Notes: generated by a model not told the origin, from the sequence alone. Numbered from the stretch's first letter, positions 1 through 8,035 are shown. The stretch: 46,180 nt of DNA from Pseudomonas sp. S37 (GCF_016658545.1 NZ_JACVZC010000039.1:1-46180); one strand, 5' to 3'. Numbers and translations are program-made.

Positions 1-42
1 GGCTGCTGCGCAGCCCATCGCGACGCAAGGCCGCTCCTACAG
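1..42. repeat. REP sequence, CTCCTACA class, cut by window edge
   Basis: A GC-rich hairpin remnant followed by the signature CGCGACGCAAGGCCGCTCC. It matches the right half of the complete element at 25060-25198 and is complementary in type to the half element at the far end of the window. The other half presumably lies upstream of base 1. Confidence 0.7.
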
Positions 43-65
43 GGGACCGCGTCACATGTGAAAGT

Positions 66-81
66 TGGCCCGGCTCTTGCT
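66..81 (+). promoter_or_regulatory. Sigma-54 (RpoN) promoter of nasA
   Basis: TTGGCCCGGCTCTTGCT fits the sigma-54 consensus YTGGCACGNNNNTTGCW. The invariant GG (67-68) and GC (79-80) lie exactly 12 bases apart. Transcription would start near base 92, leaving a leader of about 120 nt before nasA. Nitrogen-limitation control of nitrate assimilation through NtrC and RpoN is established in pseudomonads, so motif and gene function agree. No NtrC site is visible because upstream sequence is missing. Confidence 0.7.
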
Positions 82-130
82 GAACTGATTGCACCGGTAG
101 CCAACGGCGGTTGCCCCACTTAATCCCGAC

Positions 131-186
131 AAAGACGTCGCTCTCCCCCTCCACCTTCCGTGGAGCGGGTGGCGGCGTCTTTTTCG
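131..186 (+). terminator. Leader terminator hairpin before nasA (probable NasT-controlled attenuator)
   Basis: AAAGACG (131-137) pairs with CGTCTTT (176-182). An inner stem CTCCAC/GTGGAG (149-154/160-165) closes a 5-nt loop, and a run of T ends the structure at 184. This is an intrinsic terminator inside the 5' leader, 30 bases before the nasA start codon. Nitrate-assimilation leaders in Azotobacter and Pseudomonas are controlled by the ANTAR antiterminator NasT, so an antitermination switch is the likely purpose. I could not identify a clear hexaloop antiterminator hairpin upstream. Confidence 0.65.
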
Positions 187-215
187 TTCCGTTGCTTTGC
201 CGAGTGAGGTGTTCG

Positions 216-1427
216 ATGAGTACCAGCTTCTGGAAATCCGGGCATGTGCCCACGCTGTTCGCCGCGTTCCTGTACTTCGACCTCAGCTTCATGGTCTGGT
301 ACCTGCTGGGCCCGCTGGCGGTGCAGATTGCCGCCGACCTGCAACTGAGCGCACAACAACGGGGCCTGATGGTGGCGATGCCGATCCTGGCGGGGGCGAT
401 CCTGCGCTTTGCCATGGGCGTGCTGGTCGACCGCCTGTCACCCAAAACCGCCGGGCTGATCGGCCAGGTGGTGGTTATCGTTGCACTGGCCGCTGCCTGG
501 CACCTGGGCGTACACAGCTATGAACAAGCGCTGCTGCTGGGCGTATTTCTCGGCTTTGCCGGCGCCTCGTTCGCCGTATCGCTGCCGCTGGCCTCGCAAT
601 GGTACCCGCCTCAGCACCAGGGCAAGGCCATGGGCATCGCCGGCGCCGGGAACTCCGGCACGGTGTTCGCCGCCTTGCTGGCGCCGGCACTGGCAGCCGG
701 CTTTGGCTGGAACAATGTGTTCGGCTTCGCGCTGATCCCGCTGACGCTGGCACTTGTGGTGTTCGCCCTGCTGGCGCGCAATGCCCCGCAACGGCCCAAG
801 CCAAAGGCCATGGCCGATTACCTCAAGGCCCTGGGCGACCGCGACAGCTGGTGGTTCATGTTCTTCTACAGCGTCACGTTCGGCGGCTTCATTGGCCTGG
901 CCAGCGCCCTGCCTGGCTACTTCAGCGACCAGTACGGCCTGAGCCCGGTCACCGCCGGTTACTACACCGCAGCCTGCGTGTTCGCCGGCAGCCTGATGCG
1001 CCCGATCGGCGGCGCCCTGGCCGACCGCTTTGGCGGCATCCGCACCCTGCTGGGCATGTACAGCGTGGCAGCCATCTGCATTGCCGCAGTCGGCTTCAAC
1101 CTGCCGTCTGCAGCCGCTGCCCTGGCACTTTTCGTCAGTGCCATGCTCGGCCTGGGGGCCGGTAATGGCGCGGTGTTCCAGCTGGTACCGCAGCGCTTCC
1201 GCCAGGAGATCGGCGTAATGACCGGGCTGATCGGCATGGCCGGCGGCATCGGCGGCTTCCTGCTGGCGGCCGGGCTGGGCACCATCAAGCAGCACAGCGG
1301 CGATTACCAGCTCGGGCTGTGGCTGTTTGCCAGCCTGGGCCTGCTGGCCTGGTTCGGTCTGCATGGCGTGAAGCAGCGCTGGCGCACCACCTGGGGCTCG
1401 GCTGCAGTCACTGCAGCACGGGTCTGA
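216..1427 (+). CDS. nasA: Nitrate/nitrite transporter, MFS (NNP family)
   Basis: Inner-membrane major-facilitator protein of 403 residues with about 12 hydrophobic segments, expected to import nitrate for assimilation. Two glycine-rich nitrate-signature stretches are visible: GIAGAGNSGTVFAALLAP in the first half and GLGAGNGAVFQLVPQRF in the second. These are hallmarks of the NarK/NasA branch. The ATG at 216 is chosen because GAGG lies 8 bases upstream and the protein then begins MSTSFWKSGH; a longer in-frame reading would run through the leader terminator. The sigma-54 promoter and leader hairpin upstream support assimilatory rather than respiratory use. The kinase gene follows after 9 bases, so the two are probably cotranscribed. 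Confidence 0.88.
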   Translation: MSTSFWKSGHVPTLFAAFLYFDLSFMVWYLLGPLAVQIAADLQLSAQQRGLMVAMPILAGAILRFAMGVLVDRLSPKTAGLIGQVVVIVALAAAWHLGVHSYEQALLLGVFLGFAGASFAVSLPLASQWYPPQHQGKAMGIAGAGNSGTVFAALLAPALAAGFGWNNVFGFALIPLTLALVVFALLARNAPQRPKPKAMADYLKALGDRDSWWFMFFYSVTFGGFIGLASALPGYFSDQYGLSPVTAGYYTAACVFAGSLMRPIGGALADRFGGIRTLLGMYSVAAICIAAVGFNLPSAAAALALFVSAMLGLGAGNGAVFQLVPQRFRQEIGVMTGLIGMAGGIGGFLLAAGLGTIKQHSGDYQLGLWLFASLGLLAWFGLHGVKQRWRTTWGSAAVTAARV

Positions 1428-1436
1428 GGCACGCCG

Positions 1437-3107
1437 ATGAGCCTGCAACTGAGCTTCGCCCAAGCCAGCGCCACCGGGCCGCGCACGGAAAACCAGGACG
1501 CCATGCGCCTGGTCACCCCGGCGCCGGAGCTGGCCGCCAGCAAAGGCTACCTGTTCGCCCTGGCCGACGGTGTCAGCCAGTGTGCCGACGGTGGCCTGGC
1601 GGCGCGGGCCAGCCTGCAGGCGCTGGCGCTTGACTACTACGCCACCCCGGCCACCTGGAGCGTGGCCCAGGCCCTCGACCGCCTGCTGCTGGCGCAGAAC
1701 CGCTGGCTGCGCGCCCAGGGCAGCGGCCAACCGTTGTTGACCACGCTCAGCGCACTGGTGCTGCGCGGCCGGCGCTTTACCCTGGCCCACGTCGGCGACT
1801 GCCGGGTGTACCGCTGGCACGCCGGGCGCCTGCAATGTCTGAGCGAAGACCATGTGTGGGACCAACCGGGCATGCAGCATGTGCTGAAACGCGCATTGGG
1901 CTTGGACCAGCACCTGCTGGTGGATTACCTGGAAGGCGAGCTGCAGCCAGGTGAATGCTATCTGCTGCTCAGCGACGGCGTGTGGGCCAGCCTGGGTGAC
2001 CGGCATATCCAGGCGGTGCTGCGCGAGCAACCGGATCTGCAACTGGCTGCCGACACCCTGGTTGCCAGCGCCCACCTCAATGGCAGCCAGGACAACGCCA
2101 GCGCATTGCTGGTGCAGGTCGAGCAACTGGGCACGAGCAACCTCGGCGACACCCTGGCACAACTGCAGCACTGGCCGGTGCCCGAGCCACTGAGGGAAGG
2201 CCAGGTGATCGACGGCTGGCAGGTGGAAAAACTGCATGCACACAGCCGCCAGTCCCTGCTGTACCGGGTGCGCGATGAACAAGGCCAGGCATGGTTGCTC
2301 AAGACCCTACCACCTGCCCGCGAGCAGGAGCCTGGCGCGGCACAAGGGCTGTTGCTGGAAGAGTGGTTCCTGCGCCGTGTCGCCGGCCGGCACTTCCCCG
2401 AGCTGCACGCCTGCAGCCAGCGCCAGCAGTTGTACTACGTGATGCGAGAATACCCCGGCAAAAGCCTGGCGGTGATGCTGGCCGAAAACGGCCCGTTGCC
2501 GCTGCCGCAATGGCTGGAAATCGCCCGCCAGTTGCTGCAGGCAGTCGGGGTGTTGCACCGGCGCAACCTGCTGCACCGCGACATCAAGCCAGACAACCTG
2601 CACCTGGGCCGCGATGGCCAGTTGCGCGTGCTGGATTTTGGTGTGGCCTACTGCCCTGGCCTGTCCGAAGACCCGCTGCACGACCTGCCTGGCACACCTT
2701 CGTATATTGCCCCTGAAGCGTTCGACGGCCACCCGCCCTGCCCGCGCCAGGACCTGTATGCCGTGGGCGTGACGCTGTACCAGCTGCTGACCGGGCACTA
2801 CCCGTATGGCGAAGTGGAGCCCTTCCAGCGCCCGCGCTTCGGCCAGCCGGTCAACGCCGCGCGCTACCGGCCCGACCTGCCGGAATGGTTGCAGCACAAC
2901 CTGCAACAGGCGGTGGCCGCCGACCCGGCGCAGCGCTTCGAAACGGCCGAACACTGGTTGCTGCTGATCGAGCGCGGCGACCGCCAGGAACTGCCCGGCC
3001 GACCGCGGCCATTGCTGGAGCGCGAGCCGCTGAAGGTGTGGCGCACGATGGCCCTGCTGTCGTTGCTGCTCAACCTGATTCTCCTGCTTAGCCTGCTCAA
3101 AGGCTGA
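1437..3107 (+). CDS. PP2C phosphatase-Ser/Thr protein kinase fusion, membrane-anchored
   Basis: A 556-residue two-domain signalling enzyme. Residues 1-235 form a PP2C-type phosphatase with its metal aspartates in LADGVSQ (D44), SDGVW (D180) and QDNAS (D219). Residues about 255-525 form a Hanks-type kinase with the ATP lysine K289, the catalytic loop HRDIKPDN (D382), DFG at 400-402 and APE at 425-427. All key residues are present, so both activities should be intact. A hydrophobic segment near 534-553 is a C-terminal membrane anchor that places both domains in the cytoplasm. The start lies 9 bases after nasA, implying one operon and a possible link to nitrate assimilation. P. aeruginosa has an equivalent gene near nasA. 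The substrate is unknown. Confidence 0.9.
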   Translation: MSLQLSFAQASATGPRTENQDAMRLVTPAPELAASKGYLFALADGVSQCADGGLAARASLQALALDYYATPATWSVAQALDRLLLAQNRWLRAQGSGQPLLTTLSALVLRGRRFTLAHVGDCRVYRWHAGRLQCLSEDHVWDQPGMQHVLKRALGLDQHLLVDYLEGELQPGECYLLLSDGVWASLGDRHIQAVLREQPDLQLAADTLVASAHLNGSQDNASALLVQVEQLGTSNLGDTLAQLQHWPVPEPLREGQVIDGWQVEKLHAHSRQSLLYRVRDEQGQAWLLKTLPPAREQEPGAAQGLLLEEWFLRRVAGRHFPELHACSQRQQLYYVMREYPGKSLAVMLAENGPLPLPQWLEIARQLLQAVGVLHRRNLLHRDIKPDNLHLGRDGQLRVLDFGVAYCPGLSEDPLHDLPGTPSYIAPEAFDGHPPCPRQDLYAVGVTLYQLLTGHYPYGEVEPFQRPRFGQPVNAARYRPDLPEWLQHNLQQAVAADPAQRFETAEHWLLLIERGDRQELPGRPRPLLEREPLKVWRTMALLSLLLNLILLLSLLKG

Positions 3108-3208
3108 ATGCAGCTTGTGGGCGAGCAAGCCCTGATGAATGCAAAGTGGTTGGGGAGCAGGTGGTTCAGGAATGGGTGGCAGTAGCTGGATGATGTGCTG
3201 CTTGTACT

Positions 3209-3318
3209 GGCCTCTTCGCGGGTAAACCCGCTCCCACAGGTATTGCACCAGACTCAGCCATGGTGCAGGACCTGTGGGAGCGGGTTTATCGGGGCGCCGA
3301 ACCGCCGCGAAGAGGCCG
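3209..3318. repeat. BIME: two inverted REPs, right copy interrupted
   Basis: The left REP (3209-3240) reads GGCCTCTTCGCGGGTAAACC followed by the CTCCCACAGG end. The right REP begins at 3271 with CCTGTGGGAGCGGGTTTA but is split by about 17 extra bases before resuming CGCGAAGAGGCC. It lies between the kinase gene and the oprF terminator. Confidence 0.85.
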
Positions 3319-3346
3319 GCACAGCCAACACAAATCCCAGGCAAAG

Positions 3347-3372
3347 AAAAACCCGGCCTAGGCCGGGTTTTT
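3347..3372. terminator. Bidirectional intrinsic terminator (oprF and kinase ends)
   Basis: A perfect 26-bp palindrome: ACCCGGCC next to GGCCGGGT, flanked by A5 on the left and T5 on the right. It can stop transcription in both directions. It sits 18 bases past the oprF stop on the minus strand and also closes the nasA-kinase operon on the plus strand. Confidence 0.92.
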
Positions 3373-3390
3373 CGTGAAGCTTAAGACCAA

Positions 3391-4425
3391 TTACTTGGAC
3401 TGAGCTTCAACCTGCGCTTCAACGCGACGGTTAACAGCGCGACCTTCTTCGGTGGCGTTGTCAGCAACCGGACGGGTTTCGCCGTAGCCAACCGAATCAA
3501 CACGGCTGGATTCTACGCCGTACTGCTGGGTCAGGACTTGCTTGACAGCGTTGGCACGACGCTCGGACAGCTTCTGGTTGTAAGCGTCTGGACCCACGGA
3601 GTCAGTGTGACCTTCAACCACGGTGGTGGTTTGTGGGTACTGCTTCATGAAGTCAGCCAGGTTCTTGATGTCGCCGTAGCTGTTTGGCTTGACGACCGAC
3701 TTGTCGAAGTCGAACTTGACGTCCAGCTCAACACGAACGACTTCGGCAACAGCCGGGCAGCCGTCGGCGTCAACGGTAACGTTGGCCGGGGTGTCTGGGC
3801 ACTTGTCGACGTTGTCGCACACGCCATCGTTGTCGGAGTCGGAGCAGACTTCAGCAACTGGAGCCGGAGCGGCTGCGGCTTGCTTCGGGCTACCGCCGAA
3901 GTTCAGGCCAACACCAACGCTCGGGGCCCACTCGGTGTCGCCCTGGTCGATGTTGTACTGGGCTTCTACGCCGGCACGGGCGTAGAACATGTCGGTGATG
4001 TACCACTTGGCGCCAGCGCCAACGTTGGCGAAGGTGGAGTGGTCACGACCGCCACGGCCGGTCTGGCCCAGCGACTGGTGCGAGAAACCAGCGGAAACGT
4101 ACGGACGGATGGCGTCATACGGGTTGTTGAAGTGGTAAACGGCGTCCAGGGCGGTGTTCGAGCCCTTGATGTTTTTGCCGTCGTCGCCACGAGCGTTGTG
4201 CACTTCGTCGTAGCCCAGACGCAGTTCAACGTCGTCGGTCAGGAAGTAACCGATCGAACCGCCGAACAGGTTGCCGTCGTTCTTGAAGTCGCGCTGGCTG
4301 TCGAAGAATTCCTTCTTGTAGAAGATTTCAGTCTCGACGGCGCCTTGACCTTGTGCCATAGCGCCAATCGAAGTGGCGGCTACAAGCGAACCAATGGCCA
4401 AGCCCAAGGTGTTTTTCAATTTCAT
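3391..4425 (-). CDS. oprF: Major outer-membrane porin OprF (OmpA family)
   Basis: A 344-residue precursor with a 24-residue signal peptide ending AMA. The mature protein has an N-terminal eight-stranded beta-barrel, a thrombospondin-3-like linker (CSDSDNDGVCDNVDKC) with four cysteines, and a C-terminal OmpA peptidoglycan-binding domain containing NQKLSERRANAVKQVL. OprF anchors the outer membrane to peptidoglycan and is a general porin. SD-like GGGGAT lies 8 bases before the ATG. sigX lies 111 bases upstream on the same strand, and SigX is known in P. aeruginosa to drive oprF, so the intergenic stretch should hold a promoter, although I cannot assign its boxes. The terminator at 3347-3372 ends the transcript. 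Confidence 0.97.
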   Translation of the reverse strand: MKLKNTLGLAIGSLVAATSIGAMAQGQGAVETEIFYKKEFFDSQRDFKNDGNLFGGSIGYFLTDDVELRLGYDEVHNARGDDGKNIKGSNTALDAVYHFNNPYDAIRPYVSAGFSHQSLGQTGRGGRDHSTFANVGAGAKWYITDMFYARAGVEAQYNIDQGDTEWAPSVGVGLNFGGSPKQAAAAPAPVAEVCSDSDNDGVCDNVDKCPDTPANVTVDADGCPAVAEVVRVELDVKFDFDKSVVKPNSYGDIKNLADFMKQYPQTTTVVEGHTDSVGPDAYNQKLSERRANAVKQVLTQQYGVESSRVDSVGYGETRPVADNATEEGRAVNRRVEAQVEAQSK

Positions 4426-4536
4426 CCGTTAAATCCCCATCTGGTGATAGTTAAGCAGTCCCACCACAAACAAGGGGGACAACTCGACGGCAAGTCTAGC
4501 AGAACTCGCCGATCCGTTAGAGATATTTGCACGCCA

Positions 4537-5127
4537 CTAAGTTTCATCCAGGCCTGCAAATTTCTCCCGAAGCTTGTCTAGCGCGCGCTTGTAACGCATT
4601 TTCGTCGCGCTCAGGCCCATGTGCATGATGTCGGCAATTTCCTGAAATTCCAGTTCTGCGACAAAACGCAGCACCAGGATTTCCCGGTCAATCGGGTTCA
4701 CATGCACCAGCCATTTGTCCAGCCCGCCTTTTTCTTCCGGCTTCGGGGCCTTGTCTTCGGACGCCTCTTCTATAGGGTCCAGACTCAAGGCATCCATCAA
4801 CCGGCGTTTACGGCGCTCCTTGCGGTACTGGGTAATGCACTCGTTGTAGGTGATGCTGTAGAGCCAGGTCTTGAACTTGGATTTACCCTCGAAGTTCTTC
4901 AGCCCGTACAGCACTTTCAGCATCACTTCCTGACAGACATCATCCGCGTCACGGTCGTTCCCCAGATAACGCGCACAGACGTTGAACAGGGTCCGCTGGT
5001 AACGCCGCATGAGCTCCTCATAGGCGCGGGTAACGTGGTACAGCTCCTCATGCGAACGCGCCACCAACTCTTCGTCGGTGAGCTCGCGGGGGTCATAACG
5101 CATGGGCGGCGAATGAACTTTATTCAA
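4537..5127 (-). CDS. sigX: ECF sigma factor SigX
   Basis: A 196-residue extracytoplasmic-function sigma factor. Region 2 contains YQRTLFNVCARYLGNDRDAD and the core-binding stretch DVCQEVMLKVLYGL; region 4 carries the helix-turn-helix LEFQEIADIMHMGLSATKMR. The sequence closely follows the SigX I know from P. aeruginosa, which controls oprF, fatty-acid synthesis and membrane fluidity. No anti-sigma gene is adjacent. The start is uncertain: TTG at 5127 gives the conserved N-terminus MNK, while ATG at 5103 (MRYDPREL) is the alternative. Neither has a good Shine-Dalgarno sequence, which suggests translational control. A strong hairpin lies just upstream. Confidence 0.95.
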   Translation of the reverse strand: MNKVHSPPMRYDPRELTDEELVARSHEELYHVTRAYEELMRRYQRTLFNVCARYLGNDRDADDVCQEVMLKVLYGLKNFEGKSKFKTWLYSITYNECITQYRKERRKRRLMDALSLDPIEEASEDKAPKPEEKGGLDKWLVHVNPIDREILVLRFVAELEFQEIADIMHMGLSATKMRYKRALDKLREKFAGLDET

Positions 5128-5158
5128 AACGGATCTGGCCGACAGTCAGGTCAATGTC

Positions 5159-5190
5159 GCCGCGCGACCCCGTGGGTCGAATTTCGCGGC
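5159..5190. promoter_or_regulatory. Stable hairpin between cmpX and sigX
   Basis: GCCGCG (5159-5164) pairs with CGCGGC (5185-5190), and an inner stem CGACCC/GGGTCG (5165-5170/5174-5179) closes a 3-nt loop. No T-run follows on the minus strand, so it does not look like a terminator. It ends 32 bases before the proposed sigX start and would lie in the sigX leader of a cmpX-sigX transcript. Confidence 0.5.
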
Positions 5191-5216
5191 GGCATACATT
5201 AACAGCTTTTGTGCGG

Positions 5217-6041
5217 TTAGCGGCTATTGACACGCTGCTCAAGCAACTCGCGGTTGGACAGCGACACCAGTTCGCCATCATCGGTCAGCAGTGTAGTCTT
5301 CACCGTTCCGATCTCTTCGATCTGCCCTTCAACCTCTCCAATCCGCACCTGCTGGCCGACCTGATACAGCTCGCGCACATAGATGCCGGCCAGGATCTGC
5401 CCGGCGATTTCGCGGCTACCCAGGCCCATGGCCAGGGCAACGGCCAGACCAACGGTAATCAGCCCGATCACGATCACGTGGTTCAGCAGGTCGGTTTTCA
5501 CCTCCAGCTGGCTGATGGCGACCGAGATACTGATGATGATCACCAGGCCCTGGGTGATACGCCCGAGGCCCGCCGAATATTCCAGGCCGATACCTTCGGC
5601 AGCACCGCGCACCAGGCCGTTGGCCACCTGCGCCAGCAGCACGCCGGCCAACAGCACCAGTGCTGCGCCGAACACCTTGGGCAGGTACAGGGCGAGCATG
5701 TCGAGGGTCGCCGATACCCGCTCCAGGCCCAGCGATTCCGCCGCCGAAACCAGGAAGATGAGCAGCACGAACCAGTAGACGATCTTGCCGATCAGGGTCG
5801 AGATCGGCACCTGGATGCCGACCCGGCCGAGCATCTTGGTCAGGCCGGTGCCGGCCATGAGGCGGTCCAGGCCAAACTTGGCCAACAGCTTGGACAACAG
5901 CGTGTCGAGCAGCTTGGCCACCACGAAACCGAGCAGCACCACGACCAGCGCGCCGAACAGGTTAGGGATGAAGTTCGCCACTTTGGTCCAAAGGGCGGTC
6001 ATCGCGGTGACCAGGCTCTGGGTCCAGAGATCGAGTTCCAT
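5217..6041 (-). CDS. cmpX: CmpX, small-conductance mechanosensitive-channel-like membrane protein
   Basis: A 274-residue inner-membrane protein. An N-terminal membrane part carries conserved TM_helix repeats of the type NLFGALVVVLLGFVVAKLLD, and a C-terminal soluble region resembles the MscS beta domain (GIYVRELYQVGQQVRIGEVE). P. aeruginosa cmpX lies beside sigX and affects SigX activity and membrane homeostasis. The ATG at 6041 (MELDLWTQ) is preferred; an in-frame TTG at 6047 would overlap the crfX stop. It lies 2 bases after crfX and is surely cotranscribed with it. Channel activity is inferred from family. Confidence 0.92.
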   Translation of the reverse strand: MELDLWTQSLVTAMTALWTKVANFIPNLFGALVVVLLGFVVAKLLDTLLSKLLAKFGLDRLMAGTGLTKMLGRVGIQVPISTLIGKIVYWFVLLIFLVSAAESLGLERVSATLDMLALYLPKVFGAALVLLAGVLLAQVANGLVRGAAEGIGLEYSAGLGRITQGLVIIISISVAISQLEVKTDLLNHVIVIGLITVGLAVALAMGLGSREIAGQILAGIYVRELYQVGQQVRIGEVEGQIEEIGTVKTTLLTDDGELVSLSNRELLEQRVNSR

Positions 6042-6043
6042 AT

Positions 6044-6316
6044 TCAATCGGCCTTATCTGCTTTGCTGCCGCTGGCAGCGTTGCGGGAAGAGTGTCGACG
6101 CACCGGCGCAACATGCGCCGAGCCATTATTCACGGCGATCAGCAGCGCCTGGCACCAGCGGCCAAGCAGGCTGAACAGATCACCTGCACCCACCTGGCGG
6201 TTGGCGGTTTTCAGTACACGACCCAAGCAAGCGGCGTCGTCCCGGTCGTCCCGGTCGTTGCCGGAGGGTGACGCCTTGAGCAGGTCGCGCAGGGATTCTT
6301 CAAACGGATCGTGCAT
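6044..6316 (-). CDS. crfX: CrfX, small conserved Pseudomonas protein
   Basis: A 90-residue acidic-then-basic soluble protein beginning MHDPFEESLRDLLKAS and ending in a charged, probably disordered tail (RRHSSRNAASGSKADKAD). Position and sequence match crfX, the gene preceding cmpX in P. aeruginosa, which has been named as part of the sigX/cmpX locus. Its molecular function is unknown. GAGG lies 5 bases before the ATG at 6316, which makes this start better than the GTG two codons upstream. The gene ends 2 bases before cmpX. Confidence 0.85.
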   Translation of the reverse strand: MHDPFEESLRDLLKASPSGNDRDDRDDAACLGRVLKTANRQVGAGDLFSLLGRWCQALLIAVNNGSAHVAPVRRHSSRNAASGSKADKAD

Positions 6317-6408
6317 GGGCACCTCGCGCAGTGTCAGTCAGAGACGAGATGGCCGGGCAATGGGTCACACATCGCATTGGGACGAATGTTTCAAATTGAG
6401 TGCGCGCT

Positions 6409-6502
6409 GGCTTCTTCGCGGGCACGCCCGCTCCCACAGGGGTCCCACAGGACCTGAAAGCTGTGACGCACCTGTGGGAGCGGGCAAGCCCGCGAAGAGG
6501 CC
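6409..6502. repeat. BIME: inverted REP pair
   Basis: The left copy (6409-6440) and the right copy (6471-6502) are inverted, both of the GTGGGAGCGGG class but with GCACGCC/GGCAAGCC in the stem instead of the usual GTTTACC. It lies between cmaX and crfX, two genes on the same strand, and could separate their transcripts. Confidence 0.85.
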
Positions 6503-6520
6503 AGTGCAGGCAATACACGC

Positions 6521-7516
6521 CTATACCCACCGCAACCGCCGGAACAGCCACCACTGCCCCACCGCCAGCCCCAGCACGACGATGCAGGCAAACAGGAAGC
6601 CCAAGGGGTTTTCCGCCCCGGGGATGCCGCCGACATTGATGCCCAGCAGCCCGGTGATGAAGCTCATCGGCAAGAAGATGCAGGTAATGATGCCAAAGCG
6701 GTACATGGTGCGGTTCATCCGTTCGCTGCGGCGGCGGTCTTCGCTTTCCAGTACCAGCGCAGCGCGCTCACGGGTCAGTTCCAGCTCTTCGAGGTAGCGG
6801 ATCAAGCTGTTGTTCAATTCGTTCCAGTAATCGGCGTCGGCATTGGCAAACCAGCTCCATTTGCTGCGCGACAACTGGGCGTAGATTTCCCGCTGCGGGG
6901 CCAGGAAGCGGCGCAAGCCGGCGGCGCGACGGCGGATCTGCTGCAGGCTGCCGTGCTCCGGGGTATACCGTTCGTCGGATTCGACTTTTTCTTCTTCCAG
7001 GTCAACCAGCTCGGCCAGGTCACTGACCAGGCCCTGGACCTTTTCGGTCAGCAGTTCGCCCATCAGCAGCAACAGCTCGGACGCCGATTTCGGCCCCCTG
7101 CCCTGCTCCAGTTGCTGGAGAACTTCGTCACTGGCGCGCAACGGCCGCAGGCGCAGCGAGATCACCCGCTGCGCCTCGGCGAAGATACGCACCGAAACCA
7201 TGTCTTCGGGCTCGGCGCCCGGGTTGAGGTTGACCCCGCGCAGGAACAGCAACAGCTGCTCCTCGGCCATGGGCAGCAGGCGCGGACGGGTGTTTTCTTC
7301 CAGCAGCAGCTCGCAGGCGAACTCGCTCAGGCCGCTGTCGTGCAGCAGCCAGGTGCGGGTTTGCGGATGGCTGCGGTCCCAGTGCAGCCACAGGCTCTGC
7401 TCCGGTTGCAGTTGCAGGTCGTCCAGTTCGGTACGGGCAATCGAGCGCGCGCCACCTTTGCCATCGAGCACCAGGGCATGCACCAGCCCCCACTGCGCGT
7501 TGTCTTCCTCGAACAT
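6521..7516 (-). CDS. cmaX: CmaX/ZntB-type CorA-family metal transporter
   Basis: A 331-residue CorA-superfamily protein. A large cytoplasmic N-terminal domain (about 1-265) is followed by a long helix and two C-terminal membrane helices. The pore signature is GLLGINVGGIPG, the G-x-N form seen in ZntB and CorA proteins, so it probably moves Zn2+ or another divalent cation. In P. aeruginosa the gene at this place is cmaX. The ATG at 7516 is supported by GGAGC 5 bases upstream; the TTG one codon earlier is less likely. It lies 27 bases downstream of rraA, probably in one transcript. Metal specificity and direction cannot be read from sequence. Confidence 0.88.
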   Translation of the reverse strand: MFEEDNAQWGLVHALVLDGKGGARSIARTELDDLQLQPEQSLWLHWDRSHPQTRTWLLHDSGLSEFACELLLEENTRPRLLPMAEEQLLLFLRGVNLNPGAEPEDMVSVRIFAEAQRVISLRLRPLRASDEVLQQLEQGRGPKSASELLLLMGELLTEKVQGLVSDLAELVDLEEEKVESDERYTPEHGSLQQIRRRAAGLRRFLAPQREIYAQLSRSKWSWFANADADYWNELNNSLIRYLEELELTRERAALVLESEDRRRSERMNRTMYRFGIITCIFLPMSFITGLLGINVGGIPGAENPLGFLFACIVVLGLAVGQWWLFRRLRWV

Positions 7517-7543
7517 CAAAGCTCCATCAGCGCGTGCGGCGCA

Positions 7544-8035
7544 TCACTCCGGCATTTTCAGCGGGCTTGGCGAAACCAGTACGCCATTGTTGTCGGCATA
7601 CACATATTCGCCCGGGCGGAAGGTGACGCCAGCGAAGGTCACGGCCACGTTGAGGTCGCCGATGCCGCGTTTGTCGGTCTTCATCGGGTGGCTGGCCAAG
7701 GCCTGCACGCCGACGTCGGTCTGGATCAGCACATCGACGTCACGCACACAGCCGTAGATCACCAGGCCTTCCCAGCCATTTTTGGCAGCCTTTTCGGCGA
7801 GCATGTCGCCAAGCAAGGCACGGCGCAGCGAACCACCGCCATCGACCACCAGCACCTTGCCCTTGCCATCGAGTTCGACCTGCTCCTTGACCAGCGAGTT
7901 GTCTTCAAAGCACTTGATGGTGACGATCTGGCCGCCGAACGAATCGCGGCCACCGAAGTTGCTGAACATCGGCTCCAGCACTTGAACCAGGTCCGGGTAG
8001 GCGTCACACAGGTCGGGCGTTACGTAATGCTGCAT
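7544..8035 (-). CDS. rraA: RraA family protein (RNase E regulator / HMG aldolase-like)
   Basis: A 163-residue protein, the usual RraA length. It has the conserved [20 protein letters not shown] segment and the following [11 protein letters not shown], corresponding to the G-x-R-D region that binds metal and 2-oxo acid in the aldolase members. In E. coli RraA inhibits RNase E, while many Pseudomonas members show 4-hydroxy-4-methyl-2-oxoglutarate or oxaloacetate lyase activity. With G, R and D retained either role is possible. GGAG stands 7 bases before the ATG. cmaX follows closely. Confidence 0.9.
   Translation of the reverse strand: MQHYVTPDLCDAYPDLVQVLEPMFSNFGGRDSFGGQIVTIKCFEDNSLVKEQVELDGKGKVLVVDGGGSLRRALLGDMLAEKAAKNGWEGLVIYGCVRDVDVLIQTDVGVQALASHPMKTDKRGIGDLNVAVTFAGVTFRPGEYVYADNNGVLVSPSPLKMPE

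Noticed and set aside
3538..4581. Plus-strand open frame opposite oprF
   Set aside because: Shadow of oprF; no start signal, no domain.
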